From Actimicrobium sp034313845 (GTDB lineage Bacteria > Pseudomonadota > Gammaproteobacteria > Burkholderiales > Burkholderiaceae_D), in NCBI RefSeq assembly GCF_034313845.1, contig NZ_JAVIWN010000004.1: 64,000 nt of DNA. One strand, 5' to 3'. This document shows, piece by piece, positions 53,465-63,162 of this stretch; the first letter of the stretch is position 1, and each line of letters begins with the position of its first letter. The notes beneath the pieces are model-generated. The model worked only from the letters and a program-made list of their open reading frames with translations, had not been told where the DNA came from and did no database searches. Made by a program: the position numbers and the translations under genes.

Positions 53465-54043
53465 ATGGACATCGACACGACCGCCGTCAATCGTCTGCGG
53501 CATCGCTTTGGCGAGCACGAACAAGTCTGGCTGTTTGGCTATGGCTCGCTGATTTTCAAGGCAGATTTTGCTTACCTTGAGCGCAAACCGGCCAGCATCC
53601 ATGGTCATGTGCGGCGCTTCTGGCAAGGCTCGCACGATCATCGCGGCACGCCAGACTATCCGGGGCGTGTCGTGACGCTGGCACCACAAGCCGGAGCGAC
53701 GTGTTCCGGCATGGCCTATCTGATCCGGCCTGACGTTTTCGATTACCTTGATCATCGTGAAAAAAATGGCTACCTGCGTTTCAGCACGACCCTGACATTT
53801 GACGATGGCAGCAACGCCCAGGGGCTGGTGTATATTGCCGACCCGGATAATGCGGCCTACCTTGGACCGGCAGCCGATGCCGCGATCGCCGACCAGATTG
53901 CCGCTGCCAGCGGACCAAGCGGACGCAACCGCGATTACCTGACCGAACTGGCCGACGCCCTCGACCTGCTCGGCAAAACCGATCCGCACGTGCAAGCCCT
54001 CATTGATTGCCTGCCTCCCGACTCTTCACCCCGACACCCTTAA
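53465..54043 (+). CDS. Glutathione-specific gamma-glutamylcyclotransferase, ChaC-like
   Basis: 192-aa protein that cleaves glutathione into 5-oxoproline and Cys-Gly. The family signature VWLFGYGSLIF forms the substrate loop, and the catalytic glutamate lies in DYLDHREKNGY. Start at the ATG at 53465. It sits between the PhnA-domain gene and a small HAD-like gene on the same strand, likely one transcript. Confidence 0.92.
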   Translation: MDIDTTAVNRLRHRFGEHEQVWLFGYGSLIFKADFAYLERKPASIHGHVRRFWQGSHDHRGTPDYPGRVVTLAPQAGATCSGMAYLIRPDVFDYLDHREKNGYLRFSTTLTFDDGSNAQGLVYIADPDNAAYLGPAADAAIADQIAAASGPSGRNRDYLTELADALDLLGKTDPHVQALIDCLPPDSSPRHP

Positions 54044-54058
54044 CAACACCGATTCACG

Positions 54059-54538
54059 ATGAACATCCTCTACCTCGATTTCAATGGCGTACTGCACGAC
54101 AGCATGGTCATGCGCAACCGCAAGCGCGGCCTTTACCTGGCCAAGGCCGAACGGAGTTTTTTTGAATGGATGCCCATCCTCGACGAACTGCTGGCCCCCT
54201 ATCCGGACCTGAAAATTGTGCTGTCGACCAGCTGGGTGCGCGCCGTCAGTTTCGATACGGCCAAATATGATTTATCGCCGGGCTTGCAGGACCGCGTGAT
54301 CGGTTCGACCTTCCATCATCCCGGTCTGTCGCAAACGGCATTCGATACGATGTCGCGTGGCTTGCAGGTGCTCGGCGATGTCGAACGACGCAAGCCAGCT
54401 AACTGGTTTGCCATCGACGATGATGCCTTCGGCTGGCCGGCGGCACACCGCAGCAAACTGGTCGAGACCAAACCCGATCTGGGCTTGAGTGATCCGGCCG
54501 CGCAGGATGCCGTGCGTTCGATGTTGAAGGCGCTGTAA
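54059..54538 (+). CDS. HAD-like domain protein (Swiss Army Knife RNA repair type)
   Basis: 159-aa protein with HAD motif I LYLDFNGVLHD, motif II LSTSWVR, and motif IV FAIDDDAFGWP. In motif I the second aspartate of the usual DxD is asparagine (D-F-N), so ordinary phosphatase chemistry may be lost or changed. The family is grouped with the HAD domain of SAK RNA-repair proteins. It is 15 bp after the ChaC-like gene and 4 bp before a DMT-type permease. Confidence 0.83.
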   Translation: MNILYLDFNGVLHDSMVMRNRKRGLYLAKAERSFFEWMPILDELLAPYPDLKIVLSTSWVRAVSFDTAKYDLSPGLQDRVIGSTFHHPGLSQTAFDTMSRGLQVLGDVERRKPANWFAIDDDAFGWPAAHRSKLVETKPDLGLSDPAAQDAVRSMLKAL

Positions 54539-54542
54539 GCGC

Positions 54543-55004
54543 ATGAACAGCCTGTTGTATGTCATGGCATTTTGCGCTGGCGCGGCGATCTCGATGCAGG
54601 CCGCCATCAATGGCCGGCTCGCGCTAAACGTCGGCGGCAACACCGTGATGGCTGCATTGATTTCCTTTTGTATCGGTACGATCGTGCTGACCATTGCGGC
54701 AGTCGCGCGCGGTGGCGTTGGCAACAGCCTCGCTGCCCTGCCCGGTCAGCCGCCGTGGGTATTTGCCGGTGGCGTGCTGGGGGCAGGTTTTCTGTTTACG
54801 ACCGCCTTCCTCGCACCCCGCATCGGCCTGACCAGCATGCTGGTGCTGATCATCGCCGGACAATTGCTGATGTCGATCACGGTCGACAATTTCGGATTGT
54901 TCGGCTCGGACTTGCGCCCCGTGTCGCCGGTGCGACTGATCGGTGTCGCGGTGGTGTTGGGCGGCGTGCTGCTGACCCTGTTCGGTGACCGGATCGGCAA
55001 GTAG
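54543..55004 (+). CDS. DMT-family small permease (DUF606/YdcZ)
   Basis: 153-aa membrane protein with five hydrophobic segments, including YVMAFCAGAAISMQAAINGR at the N-terminus and VRLIGVAVVLGGVLLTLFG at the C-terminus. This size and the QAAxNGxL motif are typical of the DUF606 half-size DMT transporters. Substrate unknown. It ends 16 bp from the convergent gene at 55021. Confidence 0.88.
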   Translation: MNSLLYVMAFCAGAAISMQAAINGRLALNVGGNTVMAALISFCIGTIVLTIAAVARGGVGNSLAALPGQPPWVFAGGVLGAGFLFTTAFLAPRIGLTSMLVLIIAGQLLMSITVDNFGLFGSDLRPVSPVRLIGVAVVLGGVLLTLFGDRIGK

Positions 55005-55020
55005 CCGCAGCGCCGCAACC

Positions 55021-56211
55021 TTAGCCGGCAACGCCGACCGGCACACCTTCCTCGTCAAAACCCTGCGCAACCGAGATCGCCACGATGCCGATCATGCCCA
55101 GCGCATCGCGCACGTCAGCCAGTTCGCTGTCGAGATCGGCCGTCTGTAACAACGGCTTTTCCGACGATGCCACCAACGCCGCATCACTGCTGGCGTACAG
55201 ATTGACGCGCAATACTTTCTCATCACCGACTTCGGCCGGTCCGACTACGGCATAGGTCGCGGCAACGTCCACGCCCTGCTCGCTCAACGCATGGTTCAGG
55301 TCCGACATCATCTGCAACATGAAGTACTCGGCAATCCCGCGCTCTTTGCCGCCATGAAACAGATCCTGATAAAGGAAATGCACGTCGACCTCCCGCTCGG
55401 CCGGACCAAAACAACGCCGTACCAGGGGCGTGACTTGCTCGGTCCATTGCTGGAAACGACTTTCACGTGCGGCGTACCAGGCATCGGCAGCGGCTTCGTC
55501 GGCCGGTGCCTGATAAAACTTGTCGTCCACCGATTTCATTGAAAAGCCGAGCAGAAAACGCAATTCAACAGCCAGGTCATCGGCCGCAAACGGTTCGTCG
55601 ATCGGCTCGGCAAAGCTGCGCGAAATCGCTGTCGCGGTGGCCGCGCGCATGTCGTGCATCGATGCATGGGCGTCGCGGACCATTTCATGCAGATGGCTAA
55701 ACGTGATGCTGTCGATTTCATCGAGCTGATAAGCGTGATTGACCAGCACGACCGTGGCGTCCGGACTTTCCAGTCCGGCTTCCTGCAAGCTGCGGGTCAG
55801 CAGTTCGTAGGCTTCCTGATCCTGAAAACACTGCGCGCCTTTCAAGCCGCCGGTGGTGTGCAGGAACAGCGGGATGACGAAGGCATTGATCTCGGTGGCT
55901 GCGCCACCCGGGCGGGCGATCACGACGACTTCGGCGACTTCTTCCATGGCTTCTTTGAGCAGCACATGCGCACGGACGGCATCCTGACGGGTCCATTCCA
56001 GCGCTTCGTAAAGGATGTCGTCTTTTTTCTGATGCAGGCATTTCCTGATGATCTTGTAAAAGTCTTCCCGGTTCTGCACCGTCGTGGCATTCTTCGCCGG
56101 GCTACCCGCCAGGTAGGCTGACAACGCACATAATTGCCGCGTCATCGCTTCGTCTTTTTGCTCCGGCGATTCGGCCGATTTACGGGGAGCGGGCTTTTTA
56201 TTTTTTGGCAT
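55021..56211 (-). CDS. Betaproteobacterial conserved protein, possibly DUF2863
   Basis: 396-aa soluble protein with a lysine-rich start (MPKNKKPAPRK), a helical first part (LYEALEWTRQDAVRAHVLLKEAMEEVAEVV) and a later alpha/beta part (YFMLQMMSDLNHALSEQG, LRVNLYASSDAALVASSEKP). I think it belongs to the DUF2863 family of Burkholderiales but cannot verify this. No catalytic motif is apparent. The start at 56211 is preferred; the reading to 56364 antisenses the divergent DTW gene. Confidence 0.75.
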   Translation of the reverse strand: MPKNKKPAPRKSAESPEQKDEAMTRQLCALSAYLAGSPAKNATTVQNREDFYKIIRKCLHQKKDDILYEALEWTRQDAVRAHVLLKEAMEEVAEVVVIARPGGAATEINAFVIPLFLHTTGGLKGAQCFQDQEAYELLTRSLQEAGLESPDATVVLVNHAYQLDEIDSITFSHLHEMVRDAHASMHDMRAATATAISRSFAEPIDEPFAADDLAVELRFLLGFSMKSVDDKFYQAPADEAAADAWYAARESRFQQWTEQVTPLVRRCFGPAEREVDVHFLYQDLFHGGKERGIAEYFMLQMMSDLNHALSEQGVDVAATYAVVGPAEVGDEKVLRVNLYASSDAALVASSEKPLLQTADLDSELADVRDALGMIGIVAISVAQGFDEEGVPVGVAG

Positions 56212-56241
56212 GGTGTTCTTCAGGGTAAGGTCAACATAGTA

Positions 56242-56844
56242 ATGAAATCGGAACTGCCTGCGCGGCGCGCGCACTGTGCGCGCTGTCTGCGACCGCAGAC
56301 CACCTGCATCTGCGCGTGGATCACGCCGGTAACTGTATCGACCGAGGTCGTCATCTTGCAGCATCCGCTGGAAACCGACAACGCCAAGGGCAGCGCACGA
56401 CTACTGCAACTGAGCCTGTCCGGTAGCCAACTGGTGCAGGGTGAAACATTCACCGAAGCACAATGGCAAACGCTGCTGGCGGACCGTCATACGGTATTGC
56501 TGTATCCGGATCAGCCCGGAAGCCCGGCATCGCCGTCGCTGGCCGGTACGGACTTGATGCGATTGCGCGTGATTGTACTGGATGGCACCTGGCGCAAGAG
56601 CCGAAAAATGCTGTTTCGCGATCCACGCCTGCAGCAATTGCCGCGCCTGACGTTGCAGGATGCGCCGGCCTCGCACTATCACATTCGCAAAGCCCAGCGC
56701 GCCGACCAGCTATCAACACTCGAAGCGACCTGCCATGCACTGCTGCAACTGGGCGAACCGGCAGGCGAGCTGCAACACTTGCTGCAAGCATTCGATGGTT
56801 TCGTGACACGACAAGCGCGCTACAAAATAGACCATCAAAAATAA
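56242..56844 (+). CDS. tRNA-uridine aminocarboxypropyltransferase (DTW domain)
   Basis: 200-aa DTW-family enzyme that makes acp3U in tRNA (TapT type). The N-terminal cysteines in HCARCLRPQTTCIC form a zinc-binding site, and VIVLDGTWRKSRKM carries the DTW signature and SAM-binding residues; SHYHIRKAQRADQLSTLE follows. Start at the ATG at 56242 with AAGG upstream. It is divergent from the DUF2863-like gene. Confidence 0.92.
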   Translation: MKSELPARRAHCARCLRPQTTCICAWITPVTVSTEVVILQHPLETDNAKGSARLLQLSLSGSQLVQGETFTEAQWQTLLADRHTVLLYPDQPGSPASPSLAGTDLMRLRVIVLDGTWRKSRKMLFRDPRLQQLPRLTLQDAPASHYHIRKAQRADQLSTLEATCHALLQLGEPAGELQHLLQAFDGFVTRQARYKIDHQK

Positions 56845-56913
56845 GCACGGCGATCAGCACGACAGTATTGCCAAGAGTAAAATCCGCACTCCAAAATAAG
56901 TTTGCCCACCTCG

Positions 56914-58326
56914 ATGCCGATCACTGTTCCCAGCCGCCGTACCGCCGTTCTCACCGAAGTGGCCAAGTTATGGCACCTGGCCTGGCCTGTGGTGATCGGT
57001 CAACTGGCTACCGTGGGCATGTCGGTCGCCGATGTGGCAATGACCGGCCACCTGAGTGCCGACGACCTGGCGGCCGTGTCGCTGGGGGCGTCGATCTGGA
57101 CCATCGTGATCGTCACCGTGATGGGCATCATGATGGCCATCAATGCCGTGGTCGCCCACGAAGTCGGTGCCGGCACGCCGTCGCGGATTCCGCATGCAGT
57201 ACGACAATCGCTATGGAAAGCCGTTGGCATCGGTCTGATCGCGACGGTACTGACCAACTGCTCGACGCTCATCTTCGACCACCTCGGCCTGGAACCGCTG
57301 GTGCGCGACAAGGCCACGCTATTCGTCCACATCATCAGCATCGGCGCACTGCCGTTTACAGCATTCCGGGTCTTGTACGGCTACAGCGCCAGCCTGAACC
57401 AGACCAAACCGGCGATGGTAGTTGCCCTGATCGGATTGCTGTTCAATGTCTTCGTCAACTGGTTGCTGATTTTTGGCAACTGGGGTTTTCCGCAACTCGG
57501 TGCGGTAGGTTGCGCATGGGCCACCTGCCTCGGCTTGTGGCTGATGCTCGCAGCCATGATCTGGTGGATACGGCACGCGCCGGCGTACCGCAGCAGCATG
57601 CCATTCACCCACTGGGAGCGGCCTGACTGGCCTGAAATCCTGCGTCTGCTGAAGATGGGTTTGCCAATTGGCGTGACCTATTTTGCCGAGGTCAGTGCCT
57701 TCTGCATGATCGGTTTGCTGGTCGCACGTTTCGGCGCGGTCACCGTGTCGGCGCACCAGATTGCGCTGAATTTTTCTTCGCTGGTATTCATGGTTCCGCT
57801 CGGGATCGGCATTGCGCTGCTGACCCGTGTCGGTCAGGCCGCTGGCGAAGGCGATCCGCAACGCGCCCGCTTCGTGGCGTGGGTCGGAGTCGGTTTGTCG
57901 CTTGCCTTTGCCGTCGTGTCGGCCGCCTTCATCACCCTGTTTCGCTATCAGATCGCCGCGGCTTACACCTCCGATCCGGCAGTCCAGGAACTGACCGCGC
58001 ATCTGCTGCTGCTGGCCGCCTTGTTCCAGCTGTCCGATGCGACCCAGGTCGCGGCCTCGTGTGCGATCCGCGGTTACAAGGTCACCCGGCCGCCAATGCT
58101 GATTCATCTGATGGCGTTCTGGGGGTTTTCGATTCCGCTCGGTTGCGTGCTGGGACTGGCACCCGCCTGGATGCCATGGGCACCCGCGGCACCGATGATG
58201 GCGACCGGTTTCTGGATCGGACTGACACTGGGTCTGTCGATCGCGGCAGTCTTGCTGGTATGGTATCTGCACCATTTGTCGAATCAACGGATCGCGCGCT
58301 GGCGCTCCGATGCGCTTGGCATCTGA
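56914..58326 (+). CDS. MATE-family multidrug efflux transporter (NorM-like)
   Basis: 470-aa inner-membrane antiporter with about twelve hydrophobic segments in two homologous halves. N-terminal WHLAWPVVIGQLATVGMSVADVAMTGHL is the MATE signature, and the second half starts near ILRLLKMGLPIGVTYFAEVSAF. It exports cationic drugs in exchange for Na+ or H+. Start ATG at 56914; a TTG four codons upstream is possible. A small 6-bp hairpin at 58334-58350 follows without a T-run. Confidence 0.92.
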   Translation: MPITVPSRRTAVLTEVAKLWHLAWPVVIGQLATVGMSVADVAMTGHLSADDLAAVSLGASIWTIVIVTVMGIMMAINAVVAHEVGAGTPSRIPHAVRQSLWKAVGIGLIATVLTNCSTLIFDHLGLEPLVRDKATLFVHIISIGALPFTAFRVLYGYSASLNQTKPAMVVALIGLLFNVFVNWLLIFGNWGFPQLGAVGCAWATCLGLWLMLAAMIWWIRHAPAYRSSMPFTHWERPDWPEILRLLKMGLPIGVTYFAEVSAFCMIGLLVARFGAVTVSAHQIALNFSSLVFMVPLGIGIALLTRVGQAAGEGDPQRARFVAWVGVGLSLAFAVVSAAFITLFRYQIAAAYTSDPAVQELTAHLLLLAALFQLSDATQVAASCAIRGYKVTRPPMLIHLMAFWGFSIPLGCVLGLAPAWMPWAPAAPMMATGFWIGLTLGLSIAAVLLVWYLHHLSNQRIARWRSDALGI

Positions 58327-58410
58327 CGCCCTTTCAGTAGGTTTTACTGAGAGACAACGCGCATCAGGTACGATGCAGCGAACTCTTCCGCCTTTAGACC
58401 AGGAGCGCCC

Positions 58411-59469
58411 ATGACGCATCCCGCATTACACCAAAAATTCTTCCTGCTTTTGCTGGTCGTGGTCACCGTTGCCTTCGGCTGGATCCTGCTGCCTTTCATT
58501 GGTGCCGTGTTCTGGGCTTCGGTGCTGGCGCTGCTGTTCGCCCCCCTGCACCGGCGTCTGCTCACTCGCTTAGGCCAGCGCCCTACGCTGGCAGCACTGG
58601 CCACGCTGATGCTGGTGCTGTTCATCGTAATTCTGCCGCTGACACTGATCGGCGTGTCGCTGGCGCAGGAAGGTGCCCTGGTGTATCAGAAAATTCGCAC
58701 GGGTTCGCTCGACTTTGGCACGTACTTCCAGCAGATTATCGCGGCGCTGCCGCAGTGGCTGGTCACGCAATTGCAGCGCGTCGGCATGGCGGATTTCACC
58801 GAACTGCAAGTCAAGGTGTCGCAGGTCATCCAGCAAGGCAGCCAGACCATCGCGAGTCAGGTTCTCAATATCACCCAGAACACGTTTGAGTTCGTCATCG
58901 GTTTCGGCATGATGCTGTACCTGCTGTTTTTTCTGCTGCGCGATGGCGCGACACTGTCTGCCCGTATCAAGCATGCCATTCCGCTGGAACGTGAACAGAA
59001 AAAGCAGCTGATTGCCAAGTTCGCCACCGTGATCCGTGCCACCGTAAAAGGCAACATCGTCGTTGCCGCTAGCCAGGGTGCGCTCGGCGGCATCATGTTC
59101 GCGTTCCTCGGCATTCAGGGTGCGCTGCTGTGGGGCGTACTGATGGCGGTCTTGTCGCTGTTGCCGGCTATCGGCGCAGCGTTGATCTGGGGCCCGGTGG
59201 CGATCTACTTCCTGCTGACCGGCGCGATCTGGCAGGGCGTCACGCTGATTGTCTTTGGCGTGCTGGTGATCGGTCTGGTCGACAATATCCTGCGCCCGCT
59301 GCTGGTCGGCAAGGACACCCAGATGCCGGACTACGTGGTGCTGATTTCGACCGTCGGCGGCATTTCGATCTTCGGGCTCAGTGGCTTCGTGGTCGGCCCT
59401 TCCATCGCCGCGATGTTCATGGCAGGCTGGACGCTGCTGGAACGCGAACAAGACCAGGCAAGGACCTGA
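58411..59469 (+). CDS. AI-2E family transporter (YdiK-like permease)
   Basis: 352-aa membrane protein, the second AI-2E member in the window. Hydrophobic segments include FLLLLVVVTVAFGWILLPFI, LATLMLVLFIVILPLTLIGVSLAQ and GIMFAFLGIQGALLWGVLMAV; the conserved VDNILRPLLVGKDTQMPDYVVL is near the C-terminus. Substrate unknown. Its stop is separated by one base from the ATG of the sensor diguanylate cyclase, so the two are likely co-translated. Confidence 0.9.
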   Translation: MTHPALHQKFFLLLLVVVTVAFGWILLPFIGAVFWASVLALLFAPLHRRLLTRLGQRPTLAALATLMLVLFIVILPLTLIGVSLAQEGALVYQKIRTGSLDFGTYFQQIIAALPQWLVTQLQRVGMADFTELQVKVSQVIQQGSQTIASQVLNITQNTFEFVIGFGMMLYLLFFLLRDGATLSARIKHAIPLEREQKKQLIAKFATVIRATVKGNIVVAASQGALGGIMFAFLGIQGALLWGVLMAVLSLLPAIGAALIWGPVAIYFLLTGAIWQGVTLIVFGVLVIGLVDNILRPLLVGKDTQMPDYVVLISTVGGISIFGLSGFVVGPSIAAMFMAGWTLLEREQDQART

Positions 59470-59470
59470 C

Positions 59471-62400
59471 ATGATCCCGGACGACACCCCAGCAGCGGCC
59501 CCTCTCCTCGACACCACCATCACTGCCCAGCATTACCGCTCGCTGTTCGATCAGCATCCGGACGCGGTCGCTTCGTTTGACATACGCGGCAATTTTGTCG
59601 CACTCAATCCGGCCGCCGAAATGCTGCTCGGTTACAGCGCAGCGGAATTAATCGGCACCACCTATTTTTCGCTGATCGCCGAAAGCCACCAGCAAATCGT
59701 GTTCGACCATTTTTTGCTGGCGCTCGCTGGTACCAGTGCGACCTACGAAATGCGGAGCAACGTCAAATCCGGCACAACAATTTTGCTCCAGGTAACCAAC
59801 CTGCCGATCATGATCGATGGTGTCGCCATCGGCATCTATGGCATTGCCAAGGACATCACCAACGCAGCAGCAGCGGCTGACCACCAGCGCATTACCAATG
59901 AACGCTTTCGCAATGTCGCCCGTGCCACCACCGATACGATCTGGGACTGGGACCTCGGCGACGACTCGATCTGGTGGAGCGACGGCATGCACGCGCAGTT
60001 CGGCTACCGGGCGGGTGACATTGATCCCAACAGCCACTCCTGGTCCGAACGCATCCATCCGGAAGACAGGCAACGCGTGCTGCGCGGTATGCGCGCCGTC
60101 ATTGACGGAAACGCTAACGACTGGACCGACGAATATCGTTTTCGCCGACATGATGCCAGCTATGCCTTTGTCGCCAACCGTGGCTTCGTGATTCGCGATA
60201 ACGACCAGCATCCGGTACGCATGATCGGTGGCATCAGCGATGTCAGTGCGCGTCATGCATCGACCTTGCTGCTGGATCGTCTCAACCGTGCCCTGCGCAT
60301 GCTCAGCGCCAGCAACAAAGTACTGATCCGCGCACGCTCCGAACAGGAATTGATCGACAGTATTTGCCGTATCGCCTGTGACTTCGGCGGCTACCGGATG
60401 GCCTGGGTCGGCTATGCAGAGAGCAATCCGCAATGCAGCATCCGCCCAATGGCACATGCCGGCATCGATCCGGGCCTGCTCGCCAGCACGCCAGTGAGCT
60501 GGTCTGCCGACTTGCCCACCGGTCAGGGACCATCCGGTCAGGCGATCCGCAGCGGCGAACCTGCCGTGATGGAAAACGTCCTGCAGGATGCACGCTTTGC
60601 GGCGTGGTGGTCGCATGCCGAACGAATGGGATTTTCCACCGTCATCAGCCTGCCGCTGCGCCATGACGGCAAGACCTTCGGTATCGTCACGCTGTATTCC
60701 TGCGAGGCCCGCACGGTGCCGCCGGAAGAAATGACATTGCTGTGCGAACTGGCCGACAACCTCGCCTTCGGAATCGAAAACCGCCGGATTGAAGAAGAAC
60801 GCCGGCGCCTGCAAGTCACGGTCGAAAAAGTCGCTGCGGCGGTATCGTCGACCTCGGCCAGCAAAGCCGAACTGTTCTTTGAACAGCTCACGCGCAACAT
60901 GATCGACGCAGTCGATGCGCAGGCCGGATTCATCGCCCGGGTGGATGGCGACCACAAGCAATCCACCCGGACGGTGGCGGCGATCACGGGTACCGAAGTG
61001 CATCCTAACTTTGTCTGTACATTGCATGCCACGCTGTGCGCCGACCTGCTCGAGCGCGGTGAATGCGTGATGTCGGATGTGCTTGGAGCGCACTTTCCTG
61101 GTCCGTCTACTTTTCTGGGCGAAGCGATGCGCAGTGTCGTCGGCTTGCGACTCGACAGCGCCGACGGACGGCCGATTGGCATGCTGTTCGTCCTGTTTAG
61201 TGATCGTCTGGAACGCACCAACCACATTCGTTCGACGCTGCGTATTTTTGGTGCCCGTGCCAGTGCGGAACTGGAACGGCAAAGTGCCGACGTGCGCCTG
61301 CGCGACCAGGCCGCGCTGCTTGATCTGGCGACCGATGCGATCATCGTGCGTGACATGCAGGGTGCGGTCACTTTCTGGAACCTTGGCGCACAACGGTTGT
61401 ATGGATGGTCCAGTATCGAGGCACAGGGTCAGGATATGCCCAGCCGCACCAGCGCCGAAACACTGGAGTTGCACGACCCGCTGGAACGTATCGTGCAGGA
61501 TGGCGACTGGCGCGGCGAACTGCTGCAGCGACGCAAGGATGGCGGTTCGGTCGCGGTCGAGGCACGCTGGACCCTGATCCGTGGCGACGATGGCGCACCG
61601 TTGTCGATCCTGGCCATCGAAACCGACATCACGCAGCGCAAGTTTGCCGCCAGCGAAATCGAACATCTGGCTTTTTATGATCGACTGACCGACTTGCCAA
61701 ACCGGTTGTTGCTGCGTGACCGGCTGCAGCACGCGGTCGAAGCCAATGAACGCAGCGGCCGCAACGGCGCACTGCTGTGCATTAACCTCGATAATTTTAA
61801 AACCCTCAACGACACGCTCGGCCATGACATGGGCGACTTGCTGTTGCAACTGGTGGCGGTCCGCCTGAGCTATTGCCTGCGTGCCAGTGATACCGTCGCC
61901 CGCATTGGTGGCGATGAATTCGTGATCTTGCTGGTCGACCTGAGTGCGCAGTCGGATGAAGCGGCCTCGCGCGCCAAACTGGTTGCCGAAAAAATTCTCG
62001 ATGCCTTCAAGGACCCTTTCCAGCTCGGGGACGACGAGCCCTGCACCACACCGAGCATCGGCATCACGTTGTTTTCGACGGCTACCGACAGTATCGACGA
62101 ACTGCTGCGTCGTGCCGATCTGGCGATGTACCAGGCCAAGTCGGCCGGTCGCAACACGATGCGGTTCTTTGATCCCGACATGCAGGCCGCCATCAGCGCA
62201 CGTATCGTGCTGGAAATCGAATTGCGCAGTGCGCTACGACTGGGCCAGTTTCTGCTGCACTACCAACCACAGGTCAATACAACTGGTCGACCGACTGGTG
62301 CCGAAGCCCTGGTGCGATGGAATCATCCGCAACGCGGCATGGTGCCGCCGTTTGCCTTCATTCCGATCGCCGAAGAAACCGGCCTGATCCTCGCGCTGGG

Positions 62401-62977
62401 TAGCTGGGTGCTCGAAACAGCCTGCCTTGAACTGGCCAGCTGGGCCAGCGATCCGGTACTCGCCGAGCTCAACATGGCAGTCAATGTCAGTGCCCGTCAG
62501 TTCCGCCAGAGCGGGTTCGTCAACGAAGTGCTCGACATCGTGCAGCGCAGCGGTGCTAATCCGCACAGGCTGAAACTGGAGTTGACTGAAAGTCTGCTGA
62601 TCGACGACGTCGAACAAACTATCCTGACAATGACGCAACTCAAAGCGCATGGTGTCGGTTTTTCGCTGGATGACTTCGGCATTGGTTACTCGTCCCTGTC
62701 GTACCTGAAACGCTTACCGCTCGACCAGCTAAAGATCGACCAGTCGTTCGTGCGCGACATTCTGACCGACGCCAACGATGAAGCCATCGCCGGCACCATC
62801 GTGGCACTTGGCACCAGCCTCGGACTGGCGGTCATTGCCGAAGGGGTGGAAACCGCCGAACAAAAATCGCGGCTGGCCGGACTCGGCTGCTTTTCCTACC
62901 AGGGGTATTACTTTAGCCGGCCCGTTCCGGCCGACGTCTTTATCGCCTTCGTGCGTGATCCGGTACCGGCTGGTTAG
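59471..62977 (+). CDS. Multi-sensor diguanylate cyclase/phosphodiesterase (PAS-PAS-GAF-GAF-PAS-GGDEF-EAL)
   Basis: 1168-aa cytoplasmic c-di-GMP enzyme without evident membrane helices. Sensor modules: PAS (about 20-135), PAS/PAC (about 150-270), two GAF-like domains (about 290-430 and 450-600) and another PAS (about 610-735). GGDEF is complete at about 812 (RIGGDEFVI), and EAL is complete (GAEALVRWNHPQ near 943, ELTESLL, DDFGIGYSSLSYLKRLP, AEGVET), so both activities are possible. It begins one base after the AI-2E permease stop. Sensed signal unknown. Confidence 0.95.
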   Translation: MIPDDTPAAAPLLDTTITAQHYRSLFDQHPDAVASFDIRGNFVALNPAAEMLLGYSAAELIGTTYFSLIAESHQQIVFDHFLLALAGTSATYEMRSNVKSGTTILLQVTNLPIMIDGVAIGIYGIAKDITNAAAAADHQRITNERFRNVARATTDTIWDWDLGDDSIWWSDGMHAQFGYRAGDIDPNSHSWSERIHPEDRQRVLRGMRAVIDGNANDWTDEYRFRRHDASYAFVANRGFVIRDNDQHPVRMIGGISDVSARHASTLLLDRLNRALRMLSASNKVLIRARSEQELIDSICRIACDFGGYRMAWVGYAESNPQCSIRPMAHAGIDPGLLASTPVSWSADLPTGQGPSGQAIRSGEPAVMENVLQDARFAAWWSHAERMGFSTVISLPLRHDGKTFGIVTLYSCEARTVPPEEMTLLCELADNLAFGIENRRIEEERRRLQVTVEKVAAAVSSTSASKAELFFEQLTRNMIDAVDAQAGFIARVDGDHKQSTRTVAAITGTEVHPNFVCTLHATLCADLLERGECVMSDVLGAHFPGPSTFLGEAMRSVVGLRLDSADGRPIGMLFVLFSDRLERTNHIRSTLRIFGARASAELERQSADVRLRDQAALLDLATDAIIVRDMQGAVTFWNLGAQRLYGWSSIEAQGQDMPSRTSAETLELHDPLERIVQDGDWRGELLQRRKDGGSVAVEARWTLIRGDDGAPLSILAIETDITQRKFAASEIEHLAFYDRLTDLPNRLLLRDRLQHAVEANERSGRNGALLCINLDNFKTLNDTLGHDMGDLLLQLVAVRLSYCLRASDTVARIGGDEFVILLVDLSAQSDEAASRAKLVAEKILDAFKDPFQLGDDEPCTTPSIGITLFSTATDSIDELLRRADLAMYQAKSAGRNTMRFFDPDMQAAISARIVLEIELRSALRLGQFLLHYQPQVNTTGRPTGAEALVRWNHPQRGMVPPFAFIPIAEETGLILALGSWVLETACLELASWASDPVLAELNMAVNVSARQFRQSGFVNEVLDIVQRSGANPHRLKLELTESLLIDDVEQTILTMTQLKAHGVGFSLDDFGIGYSSLSYLKRLPLDQLKIDQSFVRDILTDANDEAIAGTIVALGTSLGLAVIAEGVETAEQKSRLAGLGCFSYQGYYFSRPVPADVFIAFVRDPVPAG

Positions 62978-63162
62978 TGATGGACCAGGCGTGTCACGCA
63001 GCACCAGGAAAGGACCGAATAAAACAGGACAAGCGCCATCACCTTTAAGTGCGGTGGCGCACAATCTTCCGCATGCTTTGTCACTATCCTGTGGCTTTAG
63101 CTATCCTGAAGCGGAACCTGTGGCAGCCCACGCGCCATCTGTTTCCGCAGACCGCAGACAAC

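Noticed and set aside
59648..61849. 733-codon minus-strand frame
   Set aside because: Antisense of the multi-sensor c-di-GMP protein, whose domains are clear on the plus strand.
62984..63062. Terminator after the multi-sensor c-di-GMP gene
   Set aside because: A GCGCCA/TGGCGC hairpin is visible near 63030-63060 but has no T-run.
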